Counted from the first letter of the stretch, positions 35,778 to 45,815 are shown. The stretch: 64,000 bases of DNA from Taibaiella sp. (GCA_013815385.1 JACDGL010000001.1:248001-312000), one strand, 5' to 3'. Notes: generated from the sequence alone by a model not told the origin. A program made the numbers and translations.

Positions 35778-36851
35778 ATGCAATTTAGCGCGCTGCAAAT
35801 AGCTACATTGATCAACGGCAGGATAGAGGGAAATCCCGATGCCAAGGTAAGCCATGTAGCTAAGATAGAAGATGCCGGCGAGGGTGCGCTTAGCTTTATT
35901 GCCAACCCAAAGTATGAGGAGCATCTCTATAAGTCAAACGCCTCTATAATAATCATAAATGACACGCTGGAAATAACCGGCGAGGTAAAACCAACCATGA
36001 TAAGGGTAAAAGACGCATATAGCGGCTTTGCCTTATTGCTGGAAAAGTATAATGATATAATATCCGGTACTGGTAAAAAAGGAATTGAGCAACCTTCCTA
36101 TATATCCCCCACCGCCAAAGTAGGAAAGGATGTGTACATAGGTGCATTTACCTACATAGGCGACAATGTAACTATTGGTGATAGTGTACAGGTATACCCG
36201 GGCTGCTATATAGGAGATAACGTGGTAATAAATGACCACACTAAAATATTTGCCGGAGTAAAAATATATGACGATTGCAAATTAGGCACCCGGGTGGTAA
36301 TACACTCAGGCACCGTAGTAGGCGGTGATGGCTTTGGGTTTGCACCACAAAATGACGGCTCCTATAAAAAGGTACCGCAAATAGGAAATGTAATAATAGA
36401 GGATGATGTAGAGATAGGTGCTAATACTACTATAGACCGTGCTACAATGGGTTCCACCTACATCCGCAAGGGTGTGAAGCTGGATAACCTGATACAGATA
36501 GCGCACAATGTGGATATAGGGGAGCATACTGCAATAGCCGCGCAATCAGGAGTATCGGGGAGCACCAAAGTAGGCAAGGGGTGTGTAATAGGCGGCCAGG
36601 TAGGTATGGTAGGCCATATACAAATAGCGGATGGCACTAAGATAGGCGCGCAGAGCGGCTTGTCTAAATCTGTAACTACCCCCAACACTTCTATAAACGG
36701 CGCCCCGGCGTTCGATTATAAAAGTTCATTAAAAAGTCACGCAATTTTTAGAAATTTGCCCGAGTTACAGCAGCGCCTGTTAAAACTGGAAGATACTGTT
36801 CAGGAACTTACATCGCTGTTGCTTAATCAAAATATGGAAGTAAAGAAGTGA
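35778..36851 (+). CDS. lpxD: UDP-3-O-(3-hydroxymyristoyl)glucosamine N-acyltransferase
   Basis: Third step of lipid A synthesis: transfers a hydroxyacyl chain from ACP to the amine of UDP-3-O-acylglucosamine. The N-terminal uridine-binding domain (1-100; GALSFIANPKYEEHLY) precedes a left-handed beta-helix of hexapeptide repeats (ISPTAKVGKDVYIGAFTYI onward). The catalytic His is in LIQIAHNVDIGEHTAIAAQ. Full length at 357 residues. The stop overlaps the GTG of the next gene (GTGA), so the lpx genes are translationally coupled. Confidence 0.96.
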   Translation: MQFSALQIATLINGRIEGNPDAKVSHVAKIEDAGEGALSFIANPKYEEHLYKSNASIIIINDTLEITGEVKPTMIRVKDAYSGFALLLEKYNDIISGTGKKGIEQPSYISPTAKVGKDVYIGAFTYIGDNVTIGDSVQVYPGCYIGDNVVINDHTKIFAGVKIYDDCKLGTRVVIHSGTVVGGDGFGFAPQNDGSYKKVPQIGNVIIEDDVEIGANTTIDRATMGSTYIRKGVKLDNLIQIAHNVDIGEHTAIAAQSGVSGSTKVGKGCVIGGQVGMVGHIQIADGTKIGAQSGLSKSVTTPNTSINGAPAFDYKSSLKSHAIFRNLPELQQRLLKLEDTVQELTSLLLNQNMEVKK

Positions 36852-38314
36852 GTACAGGTACCTTACTGAATACGGATAAAAAAACGAACGAAGCAACATT
36901 GCAATCTTCAAATAATGCCCAAAACCAACAGACACTCAAAGGTTCTGTAACGTTGAATGGTGTAGGCCTGCATACAGGCGCACATGTAACCATGACCATG
37001 CGTCCCGCTAACCCGGGATATGGTATCCGCTTCCAGCGGATAGACCTGCCAGAGAAGCCCGTGGTAAAGGCCGATGTGGATTTTGTAACTGACACATCCC
37101 GCGGCACAACAATAGAACATAATGGCGCACGCGTCAGCACTATAGAGCATACCCTTTCTGCTTTGGTTGGCATGGGCGTAGACAATGTGCTTATAGAGTT
37201 GGATGGCCCGGAAGTACCTATACTGGATGGCAGCGCGCGACAGTTTATAGAAGCAATAGAAAGTGCGGGCATCCAGGAGCAGGAAGCTAAGCGTGTTGTA
37301 TATTCTATAGATACCAACATACATTATTACGACCCGGTAAAGAATGTAGATATGCTGGCGGTACCATCTACCGAGTACCAGATAACCACCCTTATTGACT
37401 TCAATTCGCCTGTGCTGGGTACACAGCACGCTACCCTGAAGCATATTTTGGAATTCAGGGATGAGATAGGCCCTTGCCGTACCTTCTGCTTTCTTCACGA
37501 GTTGGAATACCTGCTGGATAATAACCTGATAAAGGGCGGAGATGTAAGCAATGCCATAGTAGTGGTAGATAAGGTAGTTAGCGATGAGGAGCTGTTCCGG
37601 CTTGCAAAGGTCTTTAATAAGAATAAGATAGAAGTAAAGCAGGAAGGCATCCTGAACAACGTACAACTGCATTTCCCTAACGAACCTGCACGCCATAAGC
37701 TATTGGATGTGGTAGGTGACCTTGCACTGATAGGCTATCCTATAAAGGCGCATATAATAGCCAGCAGACCCGGCCATGCCTCGAATGTAGAATTTGCCAG
37801 GAAGATAAAGCAATATATAAAGAAGAATAAGCACCTTTCCGGTGTACCGCATTATAACCCTAACCAGGAGGCCATCTATGATATTACCAAGATAGAAAAG
37901 GCATTACCCCATAAGTATCCTTTCCTGCTGGTAGATAAGATAATAGAACTGAGTGATAATCACGTAGTGGGTATTAAGAATGTTACATTCAATGAACACT
38001 TTTTCCAGGGCCATTTTCCAGGCAACCCTGTAATGCCGGGTGTGCTGCAGATAGAAGCGCTGGCGCAAACGGGTGGCATACTGGCGCTGAATAACTACAG
38101 CGACCCGGAGAATTACGATACCTACTTTCTTAAAATAGATAAGGTACGCTTTAAGCAAAAAGTGGTGCCGGGCGATACTCTGATATTGAAACTCGAATTA
38201 CTCAATCCTATACGCCGTGGCATATGTGAAATGCGCGGTACCGCATATGTAGGCAACAGGCTAACGGTAGAAGCGGAACTGGTAGCGCAAATAGTACGAA
38301 AAGACAAGAAATGA
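36848..38314 (+). CDS. lpxC-fabZ: bifunctional UDP-3-O-acyl-GlcNAc deacetylase / 3-hydroxyacyl-ACP dehydratase
   Basis: A fused enzyme characteristic of Bacteroidota. The N-terminal LpxC domain (about 25-320) has zinc-site motifs [17 protein letters not shown] and the later [16 protein letters not shown], and [11 protein letters not shown]. The C-terminal FabZ domain (about 340-488) has [13 protein letters not shown], the active-site [20 protein letters not shown] and EALAQTGG. LpxC commits UDP-GlcNAc acyl to lipid A; FabZ dehydrates hydroxyacyl-ACP in fatty acid synthesis. Uses a GTG start overlapping lpxD by 4 bp; its stop overlaps the lpxA ATG. Confidence 0.96.
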   Translation: MSTGTLLNTDKKTNEATLQSSNNAQNQQTLKGSVTLNGVGLHTGAHVTMTMRPANPGYGIRFQRIDLPEKPVVKADVDFVTDTSRGTTIEHNGARVSTIEHTLSALVGMGVDNVLIELDGPEVPILDGSARQFIEAIESAGIQEQEAKRVVYSIDTNIHYYDPVKNVDMLAVPSTEYQITTLIDFNSPVLGTQHATLKHILEFRDEIGPCRTFCFLHELEYLLDNNLIKGGDVSNAIVVVDKVVSDEELFRLAKVFNKNKIEVKQEGILNNVQLHFPNEPARHKLLDVVGDLALIGYPIKAHIIASRPGHASNVEFARKIKQYIKKNKHLSGVPHYNPNQEAIYDITKIEKALPHKYPFLLVDKIIELSDNHVVGIKNVTFNEHFFQGHFPGNPVMPGVLQIEALAQTGGILALNNYSDPENYDTYFLKIDKVRFKQKVVPGDTLILKLELLNPIRRGICEMRGTAYVGNRLTVEAELVAQIVRKDKK

Positions 38315-39111
38315 TCCACCCATTAACGTACATACACCCCGACGCCAAAATAGCGCCTAACGTAAAAATAGATCCATTCACCACTGTACATAAAAATGTA
38401 GAGATAGGTGAAGGTACCTGGATCGGATCGAACGTGACCATAATGGAAGGTGCGCGTATAGGAAAGAACTGCAGGATATTCCCCAGTTCTGTTATATCCG
38501 CAATACCGCAGGACCTGAAGTATAAGGGCGAGGACACGCTGGCCATAATAGGCGACAATACTACCATACGTGAGTGCGTAACCATAAACAGGGGCACATC
38601 TGATAAGAATAAGACCAAGATAGGCAACAACTGCCTTATCATGGCCTATACCCACATAGCGCACGATTGCGAAATAGGCAACTACTGCATATTCTCAAAC
38701 AACACCACACTGGCAGGGCATATAACTGTAGGCGATTATGTAGTGCTGGCCGGCCTCACAGCCGTACAGCAATTTGTACGTATTGGGTCTCATGCTTTTG
38801 TAACAGGCGGTTCGCTGGTTCGCAAAGATATTCCTCCGTATGTGAAAGCTGCCCGTGAGCCGCTATCCTATATGGGTGTTAACTCGGTTGGCCTCAAAAG
38901 AAGAGGTTATTCCATGGAGAAGATCAACCACATACTCGATATTTACCGTATACTCTTCGTGCGCGGATACAATGTATCTAAAGCATTGAACATCATAGAA
39001 ACTGATATTCCCGTATCTGATGAGCGCGATGAGATCATCAGTTTTGTACGCGATACAGGTCGTGGTATCATGAAGGGTTACATCCGCCGACACAATGAAG
39101 ATATCGCTTAA
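38311..39111 (+). CDS. lpxA: acyl-[ACP]-UDP-N-acetylglucosamine O-acyltransferase
   Basis: First step of lipid A synthesis: acylates UDP-GlcNAc at O-3. Hexapeptide beta-helix (YIHPDAKIAPNVKIDPFTTV), then TYTHIAHDCEIGNYCI-type catalytic His region and VLAGLTAVQQFVRIGSHAF, then the C-terminal helical bundle VNSVGLKRRGYSMEKINHI. Length 266 is standard. ATG overlaps the fabZ stop by 4 bp (ATGA). Its last 17 bp are shared with the start of the downstream ABC ATPase gene. Confidence 0.97.
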   Translation: MIHPLTYIHPDAKIAPNVKIDPFTTVHKNVEIGEGTWIGSNVTIMEGARIGKNCRIFPSSVISAIPQDLKYKGEDTLAIIGDNTTIRECVTINRGTSDKNKTKIGNNCLIMAYTHIAHDCEIGNYCIFSNNTTLAGHITVGDYVVLAGLTAVQQFVRIGSHAFVTGGSLVRKDIPPYVKAAREPLSYMGVNSVGLKRRGYSMEKINHILDIYRILFVRGYNVSKALNIIETDIPVSDERDEIISFVRDTGRGIMKGYIRRHNEDIA

Positions 39112-39712
39112 TACAGTCAGCAAGCGGTTCCAGCGGAACTGGATATTCAAAGAAATAAGCTATTCATTTTCTACACCCGATGCCTATGCTTTGCTTGGGC
39201 ATAATGGCAGCGGTAAATCTACATTACTGCGCATTATAGCAGGGATGCAGGCGCCGTCTATCGGCTCAGTCGATTATTATTTAGCAAACAAAGCACTGGA
39301 TCCGGCAAGCCTCTATACCCATATCAGCTTCTGTGCCCCCGGGCAGGAAATAGTAGAAGAACTGACCTTACGGGAGTTCCTTGACTTTCATTTTTCTTTT
39401 AAGAGGCCGCTACCCTCGCTGGATATTGATAAAATAATATTCCTTAGCGGCCTGAAGGATGTTGCTGAAAAACCTATAGCAGATTTTTCTTCGGGCATGA
39501 AACAACGGGTAAAGCTGGCTCAGGCTATATTTTCCGACACACCTATCCTGTTGCTCGATGAACCCTGCACTAATCTGGATCAGCAGGGCGTAGAGCAGTA
39601 CCGCGAATGGATACAGGAATATGGTATGGGCAGGTTGGTTATTGTTGCATCCAATGATGTGCGTGAATACTTCTTCTGCAGGGAACACCTGACAATGGAA
39701 GACTATAAATAA
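39095..39712 (+). CDS. lone ABC transporter ATP-binding protein, unusual H-loop
   Basis: A 205-residue ABC ATPase without a permease in the window. Walker A is GHNGSGKST (about 33-41), Walker B is PILLLDEPCTNLD, and the signature is DFSSGMKQR, shifted from LSGGQ. At the H-loop the usual THD is SND (VIVASNDVRE), so the switch histidine appears replaced by Asn. It overlaps lpxA by 17 bp, which argues for coupling to lipid A synthesis. It could act in a CcmA/YhbG-like way with a permease elsewhere, or be a regulatory ATPase. Function unknown. Confidence 0.85.
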   Translation: MKISLNTVSKRFQRNWIFKEISYSFSTPDAYALLGHNGSGKSTLLRIIAGMQAPSIGSVDYYLANKALDPASLYTHISFCAPGQEIVEELTLREFLDFHFSFKRPLPSLDIDKIIFLSGLKDVAEKPIADFSSGMKQRVKLAQAIFSDTPILLLDEPCTNLDQQGVEQYREWIQEYGMGRLVIVASNDVREYFFCREHLTMEDYK

Positions 39713-41299
39713 CTACTGCTTCCGCATATATATTTCTCCCCACGCATTCCCGTTGCTTACCCTGTATACTCTTTTATATGCAGTATTGTGCTCAATACTT
39801 TCGTACCTCGTATCGGGCTCTATATTATCAAAGACAATATAATCTGTAGCGCTATCTATTTGCACTTTTACATGAGTGAATACTACGTTGGAATGTAAGA
39901 AGCCTGTGTATGGCTTCTGAAAGTGCTCTCTTTCCTGGAATGATGACGCAGCAATATTTTTATCATAAAGATGGTGTGCCTCCATATAATCTACAAGCCC
40001 CTCCTCCACTCTCATACCATTAAAGGCACCAAGGTTAGTATCTTCTAAGTTTGTATCGCGCCTGAAACCGTACAAACCAATTAAAATAACTACCCCTAAA
40101 AGCCCATAGTACATTGCAGATGGCCATCTGTCTACCAGTCTTACAAAATACCATGCTGTCAGTATCAGCAATAATACCATAGCACACATTACATACCGAC
40201 CGGTAAAGAAATTGATGCAGGAAAAGCATAAATAGGCAGCGAGAAAATAGAGTGTGGGGTATAAAAATCGGTCTGCCTTACCATCCTTATTTAATCTGAT
40301 GAACATGGCGGCACCTATTCCTAAAGCTATAAGAACAAACGCGCCAAGGACGGCAGCAGGCAAGGACGGCAGCTTATTGGCAAATAGGACGTAAAATGCT
40401 ATGCCTGGCAATAATGAAGCGGCATACCATACATTTTGAAAACGGATAGCTGTAGTAAGTGATAAGAGCAGGAGTACCTGGTACACCAGATACCGGTTAT
40501 TGTTGTAAAACAATAATTCAAGATAGTTGGTAAACTTCCCGTATATGCTATGCCCTATCATCCCCATGTGTTCGGGGAATAGATACCAGCCATTTATTTT
40601 TTTCTGAATTATATAGAATATACCTATTGCTATTCCTGATAATAGTAGGGAGCAGAACATTTTTAGGCGTACTACAAATATTTCTTTTTTGTTAAGCACC
40701 AGGTACAAAAAAGAATGTATTCCCAATATCAGCCCCAGCACAAGCCCACTCTCTTTTGTAAGTAATAAAGCAGTGCAGCAGATAAAGGTAGCGACCGGCT
40801 TTTTTGCGTAATAAAAATACAATGACAGCAGCACAAATAACGACACCATTATTTCCGGCAATAAAAACGTTGCCTGTACAAAGAACATTACCTGCACACA
40901 GAGCATGCCTGCGGCAAATAACGCAACCCGCCTGTCAAATACCTTACGCGATACTTCATACACGCTGACGATTAGCAATGCGGAAAGGAATAGCGCAAAA
41001 CTGTGTTGCGATACATGGCTATCGCCAAAAACACGCATCCATGCCCCGGCAGCAGCATAAAACAACAATGGGTGGCCACGTGAATAAAAAATGTCTATCG
41101 CATTCGGCATCAGGCTGGGCCCGTGCTTATACATTAGTTCTATCGCTGGTGCATATGACCATGACTCATCCCAGTAAAAGGGGTAATGTAGGTGGGGCAG
41201 CTTTAAAAACAGGAACACAGCAAGCAGTATGAAAAGCATCCAACGCTCTCTGAAATATTGTGTTAGTGAATTATTTATCGGAGAAGAATGGTTATTCAT
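39713..41299 (-). CDS. GT39/PMT-like membrane glycosyltransferase
   Basis: A 528-residue integral membrane protein with many helices (about 11-12). The first periplasmic loop has PFYWDESWSYAPAIELMY, matching the conserved acidic DE of the ArnT/PMT (GT-C) fold. Further on are SRGHPLLFYAAAGAWMRVFG and the C-terminal soluble part (about 430-528). These enzymes transfer sugar from a polyprenyl phosphate donor. Acceptor not known. Its stop abuts that of the convergent ABC gene, leaving no spacer. Confidence 0.85.
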   Translation of the reverse strand: MNNHSSPINNSLTQYFRERWMLFILLAVFLFLKLPHLHYPFYWDESWSYAPAIELMYKHGPSLMPNAIDIFYSRGHPLLFYAAAGAWMRVFGDSHVSQHSFALFLSALLIVSVYEVSRKVFDRRVALFAAGMLCVQVMFFVQATFLLPEIMVSLFVLLSLYFYYAKKPVATFICCTALLLTKESGLVLGLILGIHSFLYLVLNKKEIFVVRLKMFCSLLLSGIAIGIFYIIQKKINGWYLFPEHMGMIGHSIYGKFTNYLELLFYNNNRYLVYQVLLLLSLTTAIRFQNVWYAASLLPGIAFYVLFANKLPSLPAAVLGAFVLIALGIGAAMFIRLNKDGKADRFLYPTLYFLAAYLCFSCINFFTGRYVMCAMVLLLILTAWYFVRLVDRWPSAMYYGLLGVVILIGLYGFRRDTNLEDTNLGAFNGMRVEEGLVDYMEAHHLYDKNIAASSFQEREHFQKPYTGFLHSNVVFTHVKVQIDSATDYIVFDNIEPDTRYESIEHNTAYKRVYRVSNGNAWGEIYMRKQ

Positions 41300-41374
41300 C
41301 AGAGATAGCTGCGCGATTTGATATAATTTAGGCTAAAATAAATAATACCTGCCAAAGAGAGCTATAATGTATTA

Positions 41375-42577
41375 ATGAGGGCGATTACACAAGCATATAA
41401 GAACGCCTATAGCGGGCTATCACCATCTACCTGGTGGCTATCGCTGGTGATGCTCATTAACAGGAGCGGCACTATGGTATTGCCCTTTATGACGTTATAC
41501 CTCACCCGCTCATTGCATTACAGCATAGGCAGGGCAGGCATTGTAATGTCCCTGTTTGGGGCCGGCTCTATATTTGGGGCTATGATAGGCGGCAAGCTTA
41601 CCGATAAGTTTGGCTTCTATTATATCCAGATGGCGGCGCTGTTATGTGGGGGTATTTTCTTTATACTACTGGGTCAAATGAACAGCTACCCACTCATTTG
41701 TATTTTCGTTTTTATACTCAGTCTTTTTAATGATGCTTTTAGGCCGGCAAATTCCACAGCTATTGCGCACTATAGTAAACCGGAGAACAGAACGCGCTCC
41801 TACTCGCTTAACAGGCTGGCAATAAACCTGGGCTGGGCGGTAGGTGGTGCGATGGGCGGTTTTATAGCGTCCAGGAATTATCATCTGCTTTTCTGGATAG
41901 ATGGGCTGACCAATATTTTTGCCGCAATACTTTTAAGGGCAGTATTGGCACCAACCAGGAATAATGCTACCCCAAAGATTAAGGACGCAACGCCAAAAGC
42001 GCTCACCACTTCGCCTTATAGGGATAAGCCGTATATCGGTTTTATAATCCTTACCACTTTATTCGCGTATACCTTTTTCCAGATCTTTTCTACCATCCCG
42101 GTTTTCTATGTGAAAGAGTTGCACATGAGCGAGGCTACTATTGGAATGGTGATGGCAATAAACGGCATACTGATAGCGCTATTTGAAATGGTGACCATTA
42201 CCCGGCTGGAAGGCAGGCGGCACAACCTCTTTTATATTACGAGTGGTACGTTTGTAATAGGCTTGGCATTTATAGCTTTTAATGTATTGCCGGGAATGCT
42301 ATCATTGGCTATAATAGCTATGCTACTGACTACGGTTGGCGAAATGCTGTCCATGCCGTTTATGAACGCCTACTGGATAGGTAGGTCATCTACTGATAAC
42401 CGGGGCAGATATGCAGCCCTCTACTCCATTGCGTGGTCTTCTGCTCAAGTGCTGGGACCCGGCACAGGTGCAGCCGTAGCTGAATACGCGGGCTTTCGTA
42501 CATTATGGTGGTTGATAGGCGGCATTTGTATGCTGACAAGCGCAGGTTACTATCTATTGAGAAGATACAGCACCTAA
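41375..42577 (+). CDS. MFS transporter
   Basis: A 400-residue major facilitator with about 12 membrane helices. The cytoplasmic loop 2-3 has GGKLTDKFGFYYIQ, a close match to the MFS motif A (G-x3-D-x-x-G). A central cytoplasmic loop (TRNNATPKIKDATPKALTT) separates two six-helix bundles. The direction and cargo are unknown; MdtH-like drug exporters are similar. It overlaps the convergent yggS by 4 bp at the stop codons. Confidence 0.9.
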   Translation: MRAITQAYKNAYSGLSPSTWWLSLVMLINRSGTMVLPFMTLYLTRSLHYSIGRAGIVMSLFGAGSIFGAMIGGKLTDKFGFYYIQMAALLCGGIFFILLGQMNSYPLICIFVFILSLFNDAFRPANSTAIAHYSKPENRTRSYSLNRLAINLGWAVGGAMGGFIASRNYHLLFWIDGLTNIFAAILLRAVLAPTRNNATPKIKDATPKALTTSPYRDKPYIGFIILTTLFAYTFFQIFSTIPVFYVKELHMSEATIGMVMAINGILIALFEMVTITRLEGRRHNLFYITSGTFVIGLAFIAFNVLPGMLSLAIIAMLLTTVGEMLSMPFMNAYWIGRSSTDNRGRYAALYSIAWSSAQVLGPGTGAAVAEYAGFRTLWWLIGGICMLTSAGYYLLRRYST

Positions 42578-43254
42578 TGGTACTGCCGCTCGCCAAATAG
42601 CAGGCTGCCAATACGTACCATATTGCCCCCTGCTGCTATTGCCTGTGGATAATCACCGCTCATGCCTATAGAACAGATAGAAAAGTATTTCTTTCCTAAA
42701 AAATAAGATTGGGAAAGGTTTTTGAATACTGCATATATCCGCTGGAAATCATGAAGAACTTTCCCCTCATCTTCCGTATTGGTAGCCATACCCATCACGC
42801 CGCATATCCGTACATGTGTCATAGACGCTGCTTGCGCTTCATAATGGTCTAGGCAATCTATCATTTCCTTTTCATCCATGCCAAATTTCGTCTCCTCTTC
42901 TGCTACATGCAACTGTAGTAATACATCTATCGTACGATTATTTTTAGCGGCCTGCTTTTCTATTTCCAATAGCAGGCGGAAACTATCTACAGCGTGGATC
43001 AGGTGAACGAATGGGGCAATATATTTAACCTTATTGCTTTGCAGGTGGCCTATGAAATGCCATTTGATATCTGCCGGTAATGCAGCCTGCTTTTCTATTA
43101 GTTCCTGCACATAATTTTCACCAAAATCAAGCTGTCCCAGGCTATGTAATGCAGTGATGTCTTCTATAGGTTTGGTTTTAGAAACTGCCACGAGGGTAAT
43201 GCCGCTCGCATCAAATTCCTCCCGCAGTTGCTTCCATACCGGCTCATTCACCAT
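42574..43254 (-). CDS. YggS family pyridoxal phosphate homeostasis protein
   Basis: A 226-residue PLP-binding TIM-barrel protein. The PLP lysine is in LVAVSKTKPI (about residue 26), followed by DFGENYVQELIEK, KWHFIGHLQSNKVK and the phosphate-binding region ICSIGMSGDYPQAI. It keeps free PLP in balance and has no catalytic activity of its own. Runs together with panB (6 bp apart) and an HMG-CoA lyase. Confidence 0.95.
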   Translation of the reverse strand: MVNEPVWKQLREEFDASGITLVAVSKTKPIEDITALHSLGQLDFGENYVQELIEKQAALPADIKWHFIGHLQSNKVKYIAPFVHLIHAVDSFRLLLEIEKQAAKNNRTIDVLLQLHVAEEETKFGMDEKEMIDCLDHYEAQAASMTHVRICGVMGMATNTEDEGKVLHDFQRIYAVFKNLSQSYFLGKKYFSICSIGMSGDYPQAIAAGGNMVRIGSLLFGERQYH

Positions 43255-43259
43255 TGCTG

Positions 43260-44075
43260 TTAGTATTGTTCCTGCTCGTTAGGGAAATCCTTGCTTTTTA
43301 TATCAGCAATATAGCGGCCGGTGGCCGATTTAATATCATCATACAGGTTCAGGTACCTGCGCAGGAAACGGGGCGAAAAATCTTTTGTTATGCCCAGCAT
43401 ATCATGCATCACCAGTACCTGCCCATCTACATGCATGCCGGCGCCTATGCCTATCACGGGTATCTTTAATTCTTTTGCTACTTTTTTTCCAAGCGAAGCT
43501 GGTATTTTCTCCAGCACCAGGGCAAAGCACCCTGCCTCCTGTAGTATGCGTGCATTGTGCATCAGGGTTTCTGCTTCTTCTTCCTCTTTAGCGCGCACAG
43601 CATAGGTGCCAAACTGGTATATAGACTGCGGTGTAAGGCCCAGGTGGCCCATTACAGGCACACCCGCACTTATGATACGCCTGATAGATTCTACTACTTC
43701 TTCCCCGCCTTCCAGCTTTATAGCGTGTGCGCCGGCTTCCTTCATTATACGTATAGCTGTGTTCAAAGCTTCCTTACTATTACCCTGGTAGCTGCCAAAG
43801 GGCAGGTCTACCACTACCAGGCAGCGGGTAATAGCTCGTACCACGCTCTGCGCATGGTAGATCATATGCTCCAGGGTGATTGGCAATGTTGTCTCATGCC
43901 CGGCCATAACGTTGGAAGCCGAATCGCCTACCAGAATTACATCTATGCCCGCATCATCAAATATACGCGCCATAGAGAAATCGTACGCTGTAAGCATACT
44001 TATCTTCTCATCATGCTGCTTCATCCATTGAAGGGTGTGGGTGGTAACACGCTTTATTTCTCCGTGTATTGACAT
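43260..44075 (-). CDS. panB: 3-methyl-2-oxobutanoate hydroxymethyltransferase
   Basis: First committed step of pantothenate (CoA) synthesis: adds a hydroxymethyl group from 5,10-methylene-THF to alpha-ketoisovalerate. Motifs: [38 protein letters not shown] (metal-binding Asp), [15 protein letters not shown], and [14 protein letters not shown]. Full length at 271 residues. It sits between HMG-CoA lyase and YggS on the same strand, with a short gap on each side. Confidence 0.96.
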   Translation of the reverse strand: MSIHGEIKRVTTHTLQWMKQHDEKISMLTAYDFSMARIFDDAGIDVILVGDSASNVMAGHETTLPITLEHMIYHAQSVVRAITRCLVVVDLPFGSYQGNSKEALNTAIRIMKEAGAHAIKLEGGEEVVESIRRIISAGVPVMGHLGLTPQSIYQFGTYAVRAKEEEEAETLMHNARILQEAGCFALVLEKIPASLGKKVAKELKIPVIGIGAGMHVDGQVLVMHDMLGITKDFSPRFLRRYLNLYDDIKSATGRYIADIKSKDFPNEQEQY

Positions 44076-44106
44076 ATGGCAAAATTAGATTAAAACATTA
44101 AGTGGC

Positions 44107-44985
44107 CTATATAAATATCTCCTGTGCCATATGCATGGCCCTTACAAATTCCGGGTCCTTGATACCTGTTTGTATGTTGTGGCTATCGCACCAGCTTTTC
44201 AGGCGTTCAGTCGCGATGTTGCCCACCAGTTCATCCTCTGCCATCGGGCAGCCACCTATACCATTCATAGCGCTGTCAAACCGCCTGCTGCCTGCTTCAA
44301 ATGCAGCCTGTATCTTTTCTCCCCAACTATCGGGATGAGAATGAAAATGTGCGCCAAATTCCACCTCGCTGAATGCTGGTATCAGGTTGCAGAATAAATA
44401 GGCGATGGTATCTGGCACTGCCACGCCTACAGTATCAGATAGGGAGATGATCTTAATACCCAGGGCGCTCAGTTTGCCTACCCATTCTATAGCCACATCT
44501 GCGTTATACGCATCACCATAAGGATTGCCAAAGCCCATAGATATATATACTACCAGTTGCTTACCATGCTGCACACACAATTGCTGTATCTCTTCTACTT
44601 CCTTCAGCGATGCCGCAATAGATTTATTTGTATTCCTTTTCTGGAAGGTTTCTGATATGGAAAATGGGAAACCCAGGTAGCTGATCTGGTCATATTGTAC
44701 CGCATCCTGCGCACCACGCGTGTTGGCAATTATAGCCAGCAACTTAGTATGGGTATTCGCCATGTTCAGCAAGGGTAGCACGTTCGCGGTATCTGCCATC
44801 TGTGGTATCGCTTTTGGTGATACAAAAGACCCGAAATCCAGCACATCGAAACCTACCTGCAGCAGCATATTCAGGTAGCGCACTTTTTCCTCAGTAGGTA
44901 TCATGCGCTTCCATCCCTGCATTGCATCGCGGGGACATTCAACCATTGTAATACGTGACTGCATATATATAGTATCGTTCTGCAA
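44107..44985 (-). CDS. hydroxymethylglutaryl-CoA lyase family protein
   Basis: A 292-residue TIM-barrel lyase that cleaves HMG-CoA to acetoacetate and acetyl-CoA. N-terminal VECPRDAMQG is the metal-binding start of the HMGL family (usually GPRDGLQ). GAHFHSHPDSWGEKI and NGIGGCPMAEDELVGN include the two metal histidines region and the catalytic cysteine. Used in leucine breakdown. Related aldolases cannot be ruled out. Same strand as panB, 31 bp upstream. Confidence 0.9.
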   Translation of the reverse strand: MQNDTIYMQSRITMVECPRDAMQGWKRMIPTEEKVRYLNMLLQVGFDVLDFGSFVSPKAIPQMADTANVLPLLNMANTHTKLLAIIANTRGAQDAVQYDQISYLGFPFSISETFQKRNTNKSIAASLKEVEEIQQLCVQHGKQLVVYISMGFGNPYGDAYNADVAIEWVGKLSALGIKIISLSDTVGVAVPDTIAYLFCNLIPAFSEVEFGAHFHSHPDSWGEKIQAAFEAGSRRFDSAMNGIGGCPMAEDELVGNIATERLKSWCDSHNIQTGIKDPEFVRAMHMAQEIFI

Positions 44986-45033
44986 AGTTAGATAATGGTT
45001 TCAGCTACGTAGGTATAGGAGTATTACCAAATC

Positions 45034-45774
45034 CTATTCCTTTATCAGTTCCAGAAATTTATTCATGCCCTTTATTTTCTGGTCGTCAAGGTAATATTTG
45101 ATGTTTTGTGTATAGTATGTTTTAAGGTCGTAATAGGGAAATGGGTTTTCAGCTACCACTTCATCTATATGTGTCAAGCCTAGCGCATTGGCAGCATTGA
45201 ATTGCTTTAAAAAATCTTCCGGTATTGGTTTATTTGCCACCCATGCGGCAAATACAAAGTCAAGACCCGTATGATCTTTCCATCCTGTAGCAAGGTCATA
45301 GGTATATTCAAAATTATTCAATTGCTTTAGCGCTCTGTCTCCAATTATTACACCGGCGCTGTCTGCGTTTATATACTCTATGTAATGTTCGGTTGCGGGC
45401 TTATAAGTTACTTCCTTTTTCCAGTGTTTTTCCATCAGTAGTTGCGCCAGTCTTACCGATGACCGAGATTGGTAATCAAGATATACCGATGTGATCTGCT
45501 CCATTGGTACCTGGCTGAAGATTGCCACAGAGGCTACATTCCCGTCCGATGCTATGCCGTAGTCACTCACAATATGGGCACCGGGTATAGATGGGATAGC
45601 TGCCACAGGCAACAGCGCCATATCAATGCTACCCTCTTTCAGACTCTTTGCAAGCTCCGAAGGGTAGTTTACCAGCAGCTCCATATCATTTATTATATCA
45701 CTGCGTTCTATGCCATAGAGTAATGGTTTTGTATTAAGATAACTTACTGCGGCAACCTTGATTTTAGATTTCAA
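45034..45774 (-). CDS. mqnA: chorismate dehydratase (menaquinone synthesis, futalosine route)
   Basis: Converts chorismate to 3-[(1-carboxyvinyl)oxy]benzoate. The N-terminus KIKVAAVSYLNTKPLLYG and the later VSVAIFSQVPMEQI-like (VASVAIFSQ), SSVRLAQLLM and IIGDRALK are the hallmark segments of MqnA. A TTG at 45774 gives a family-length protein of about 246 residues. Longer in-frame starts reach into the divergent rnhA and its promoter. A TATCTTTG box on the same strand at 45791-45798 supports the TTG start. Confidence 0.9.
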   Translation of the reverse strand: MKSKIKVAAVSYLNTKPLLYGIERSDIINDMELLVNYPSELAKSLKEGSIDMALLPVAAIPSIPGAHIVSDYGIASDGNVASVAIFSQVPMEQITSVYLDYQSRSSVRLAQLLMEKHWKKEVTYKPATEHYIEYINADSAGVIIGDRALKQLNNFEYTYDLATGWKDHTGLDFVFAAWVANKPIPEDFLKQFNAANALGLTHIDEVVAENPFPYYDLKTYYTQNIKYYLDDQKIKGMNKFLELIKE

Positions 45775-45786
45775 GTAGTACTTTTG
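45758..45786 (+). promoter_or_regulatory. promoter of rnhA
   Basis: TTG (45758-45760), an 18-bp spacer and TACTTTTG (45779-45786), an exact TAnnTTTG. It gives an mRNA leader of about 25 nt. It lies within the start region of the divergent mqnA. Confidence 0.6.
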
Positions 45787-45790
45787 GCCG

Positions 45791-45798
45791 CAAAGATA
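45791..45798 (-). promoter_or_regulatory. -7 box of mqnA, face to face with the rnhA promoter
   Basis: Reads TATCTTTG on the minus strand, about 17 bp ahead of the TTG start. Separated by only 4 bp from the rnhA -7 box on the other strand, so initiation at one may exclude the other. Confidence 0.5.
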
Positions 45799-45815
45799 CA
45801 CGAATACACTTTTTA

